In this document: positions 62,334-64,000 of the stretch, piece by piece
Layout: every line of letters begins with the position of its first letter
Numbering within the stretch: position 1 is the stretch's first letter
Origin: Polaromonas sp. C04
GTDB lineage: Bacteria; Pseudomonadota; Gammaproteobacteria; Burkholderiales; Burkholderiaceae_C
Reading direction: 5' to 3'
DNA: 64,000 nucleotides
Assembly: GCF_002002705.1 (NCBI RefSeq)
Contig: NZ_MUNS01000041.1
Coordinates: forward strand, 124,001-188,000
The notes under the pieces: generated by a model
Databases searched by the model: none
Told to the model about the DNA's origin: nothing
What the model saw: only the letters and a program-made list of their open reading frames with translations
Program-made: the position numbers and the translations under genes

Positions 62334-64000
62334 ATGAGCAAACAAACCCTTTCCTTCCAGGCCGAAGTGGCCCAGTTGCTGCACCTTGTCACGCATTCGC
62401 TGTACTCCAACAAGGAAATCTTCCTGCGCGAGCTGATCTCCAACGCCTCCGACGCCTGCGACAAGCTGCGCTACGAGGCGCTGAACAACCCGGCCCTGCT
62501 GGAGGACGCACCCAACCTGGAAGTGCGCGTGAGCGTGGACAAGGCGGCCCGCACGCTGACCATCACCGACAACGGCATCGGCCTGTCGCAGCAGGAGGCC
62601 ATCGACAACCTTGGCACCATCGCCAAGAGCGGCACGCGTGACTTTGTCAGCAAGCTCAGCGGCGACCAGAAGGCCCAGGCGGACGAGCAGGGCCAGCTGA
62701 TCGGCCAGTTCGGCGTGGGCTTTTACTCGGGCTTCATCGTGGCCGACAAGATCACGGTGGAATCGCGCCGCGCCGGCCTGCCGGCGGAGCAGGGCGTGCG
62801 CTGGGTCAGCGACGGCGGCGCCAGCGGCGGCGGCGCCTTCGAGGTGGAAAACATCACGCGCGCGCCGCGCGGCACCAGCGTGACCCTGCACCTGCGCGAG
62901 GACGCGCAGGATTACCTCGGCGCCTGGAAGCTCAAGGGCATCATCAACAAGTACTCCGATCACATCAGCCTGCCCATCCTCATGCAGAAGGAGGAGTGGA
63001 AGGAAGGCGAAGAAGGCAAGGGCGGCGAGATGGTCACCACCGACGAGTGGGAAACCGTGAACCAGGCCAGTGCACTATGGACGCGCCCCAAGAAGGACAT
63101 CACGCCCGAGCACTATGCCGAGTTCTACAAACAGATCAGTCACGACCACGAGGCGCCGCTCGCCTACACGCACAACCGCGTCGAGGGCAGCACCGAATAC
63201 ACGCAGCTGCTGTACATCCCGTCCAAGGCGCCGCTGGACCTGTTCAACCGCGACAAGGCCGCCGGCATCAAGCTCTATGTCAAGCGCGTGTTCATCATGG
63301 ACGACGCCGAGGCGCTGATGCCGGTGTACCTGCGCTTCGTCAAGGGCGTGGTCGATTCCAGCGACCTGCCGCTCAACGTGAGCCGCGAACTGCTGCAGGA
63401 AAGCCGCGACGTGCGGGCCATCCGCGAGGGCAACACCCGGCGCGTCCTGTCGATGCTGGAAGACCTGGCGAAAAACAACCGGCCGGCGGACGATGCCAGC
63501 GAGGAAGACAAGGCCGGCGCCGGCAAGTACGACAAGTTCTACGCCGAGTTCGGCGCCGTGCTCAAGGAAGGCCTGGGCGAGGACTTTGCCAACCGCGAGC
63601 GCCTGGCCAAGCTGCTGCGCTACGCCTCCACCAGTTCCGACACGGCCAGCGTGAGCCTGCTTGAGTACAAGGCGCGCATGAAGGAGGGCCAGGAGGCGAT
63701 CTACTACATCACCGCCGACACCCTGGCCGGCGCCAGGAACAGCCCGCAGCTCGAAGTGTTCAAGAAAAAGGGCATCGAGGTGCTCTTGATGACGGATCGC
63801 GTGGACGAGTGGGCGCTGAGCCACCTGCACGAGTTCGACGGCACGCCACTGCAGTCCGTGGCGCGGGGGGCGGTCGATCTGGGCAAGCTGCAGGACGACG
63901 CCGAGAAGAAGGCGGCAGATGTTGCTGCCGAGACCTTCAAGCCGGTGCTGGCCAAGCTGAAAGAGGCACTCAAGGACAAGGCCGAGGACGTACGCGTGAC
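62334..64000 (+). CDS. htpG: Molecular chaperone HtpG (Hsp90), 3' end beyond window
   Basis: ATP-dependent dimeric chaperone. About 555 residues are present, continuing off the right edge. The N-terminal ATPase has [49 protein letters not shown] and [15 protein letters not shown]. The middle domain has [12 protein letters not shown] and [19 protein letters not shown] nearby ATG at 62326 hits a stop at once, so 62334 is the start. Confidence 0.97.
   Translation, partial: MSKQTLSFQAEVAQLLHLVTHSLYSNKEIFLRELISNASDACDKLRYEALNNPALLEDAPNLEVRVSVDKAARTLTITDNGIGLSQQEAIDNLGTIAKSGTRDFVSKLSGDQKAQADEQGQLIGQFGVGFYSGFIVADKITVESRRAGLPAEQGVRWVSDGGASGGGAFEVENITRAPRGTSVTLHLREDAQDYLGAWKLKGIINKYSDHISLPILMQKEEWKEGEEGKGGEMVTTDEWETVNQASALWTRPKKDITPEHYAEFYKQISHDHEAPLAYTHNRVEGSTEYTQLLYIPSKAPLDLFNRDKAAGIKLYVKRVFIMDDAEALMPVYLRFVKGVVDSSDLPLNVSRELLQESRDVRAIREGNTRRVLSMLEDLAKNNRPADDASEEDKAGAGKYDKFYAEFGAVLKEGLGEDFANRERLAKLLRYASTSSDTASVSLLEYKARMKEGQEAIYYITADTLAGARNSPQLEVFKKKGIEVLLMTDRVDEWALSHLHEFDGTPLQSVARGAVDLGKLQDDAEKKAADVAAETFKPVLAKLKEALKDKAEDVRV

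Overview
This window looks like a high-GC betaproteobacterial chromosome of order Burkholderiales, most likely a Comamonadaceae relative such as Polaromonas, Rhodoferax or Variovorax. The evidence is the gene order (queA-tgt/recG ... oxyR-ubiA/proC, and spc-alpha ribosomal operons ending in rplQ), the protein character, and several families of short dispersed repeats typical of that group. Genes fill almost all of it. No gene-free stretch exceeds about 225 bases.

Layout. 1-655: 3' part of a haloacid-dehalogenase-like gene. 667-7333 (minus): a restriction-modification island read as DUF4143 ATPase, a helicase/nuclease Res subunit broken by a one-base frameshift, a VapBC toxin-antitoxin pair, and a beta-class Mod methyltransferase. 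7389-11933: tgt and queA, divergent from recG. 12042-14084: a small accessory block (cupin, nucleotidyltransferase, GNAT, unknown protein) between recG and oxyR. 14241-20268: oxyR, ubiA, proC, glpK, glpD. 20275-29506: spc and alpha ribosomal operons with secY, infA, rpmJ and rpoA, then an initiator tRNA and a strong terminator.

29548-31778: a DUF2946 protein, an outer-membrane-like protein and a TlpA-type thioredoxin. 31786-39009 (minus): an aromatic acyl-CoA catabolic operon built around a fused FAD monooxygenase/old-yellow-enzyme protein resembling 2-aminobenzoyl-CoA monooxygenase/reductase. It also holds a MarR regulator, enoyl-CoA hydratase, acyl-CoA dehydrogenase, CoA ligase and RidA. 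39126-40713: cfa and a DUF1840 protein. 40747-49246 (minus): two acyl-CoA ligases flanking a five-gene Liv-type ABC importer, with a divergent Crp/Fnr regulator at 49415. 50335-58575: kdpFABCDE preceded by an extra 34-residue membrane ORF. 58643-64000: an RluF-like pseudouridine synthase, a two-component system, a small secreted repeat protein with a triple 11-bp-spaced box, and the start of htpG behind a heat-shock-type promoter.

The most unusual signal is the number of short repeat elements inside reading frames. A 39-bp GC palindrome element sits in frame in recG and, inverted, in glpK (36 of 39 bases identical by eye). A 44-bp element recurs in ubiA, glpK and an acyl-CoA dehydrogenase, and again upstream of the pseudouridine synthase. 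A third family forms the domain linker of the fused monooxygenase and recurs next to livF. The second is the restriction island: an ATPase-led operon with an embedded toxin-antitoxin pair, a frameshifted nuclease and a 38-bp inverted repeat touching the first start codon.
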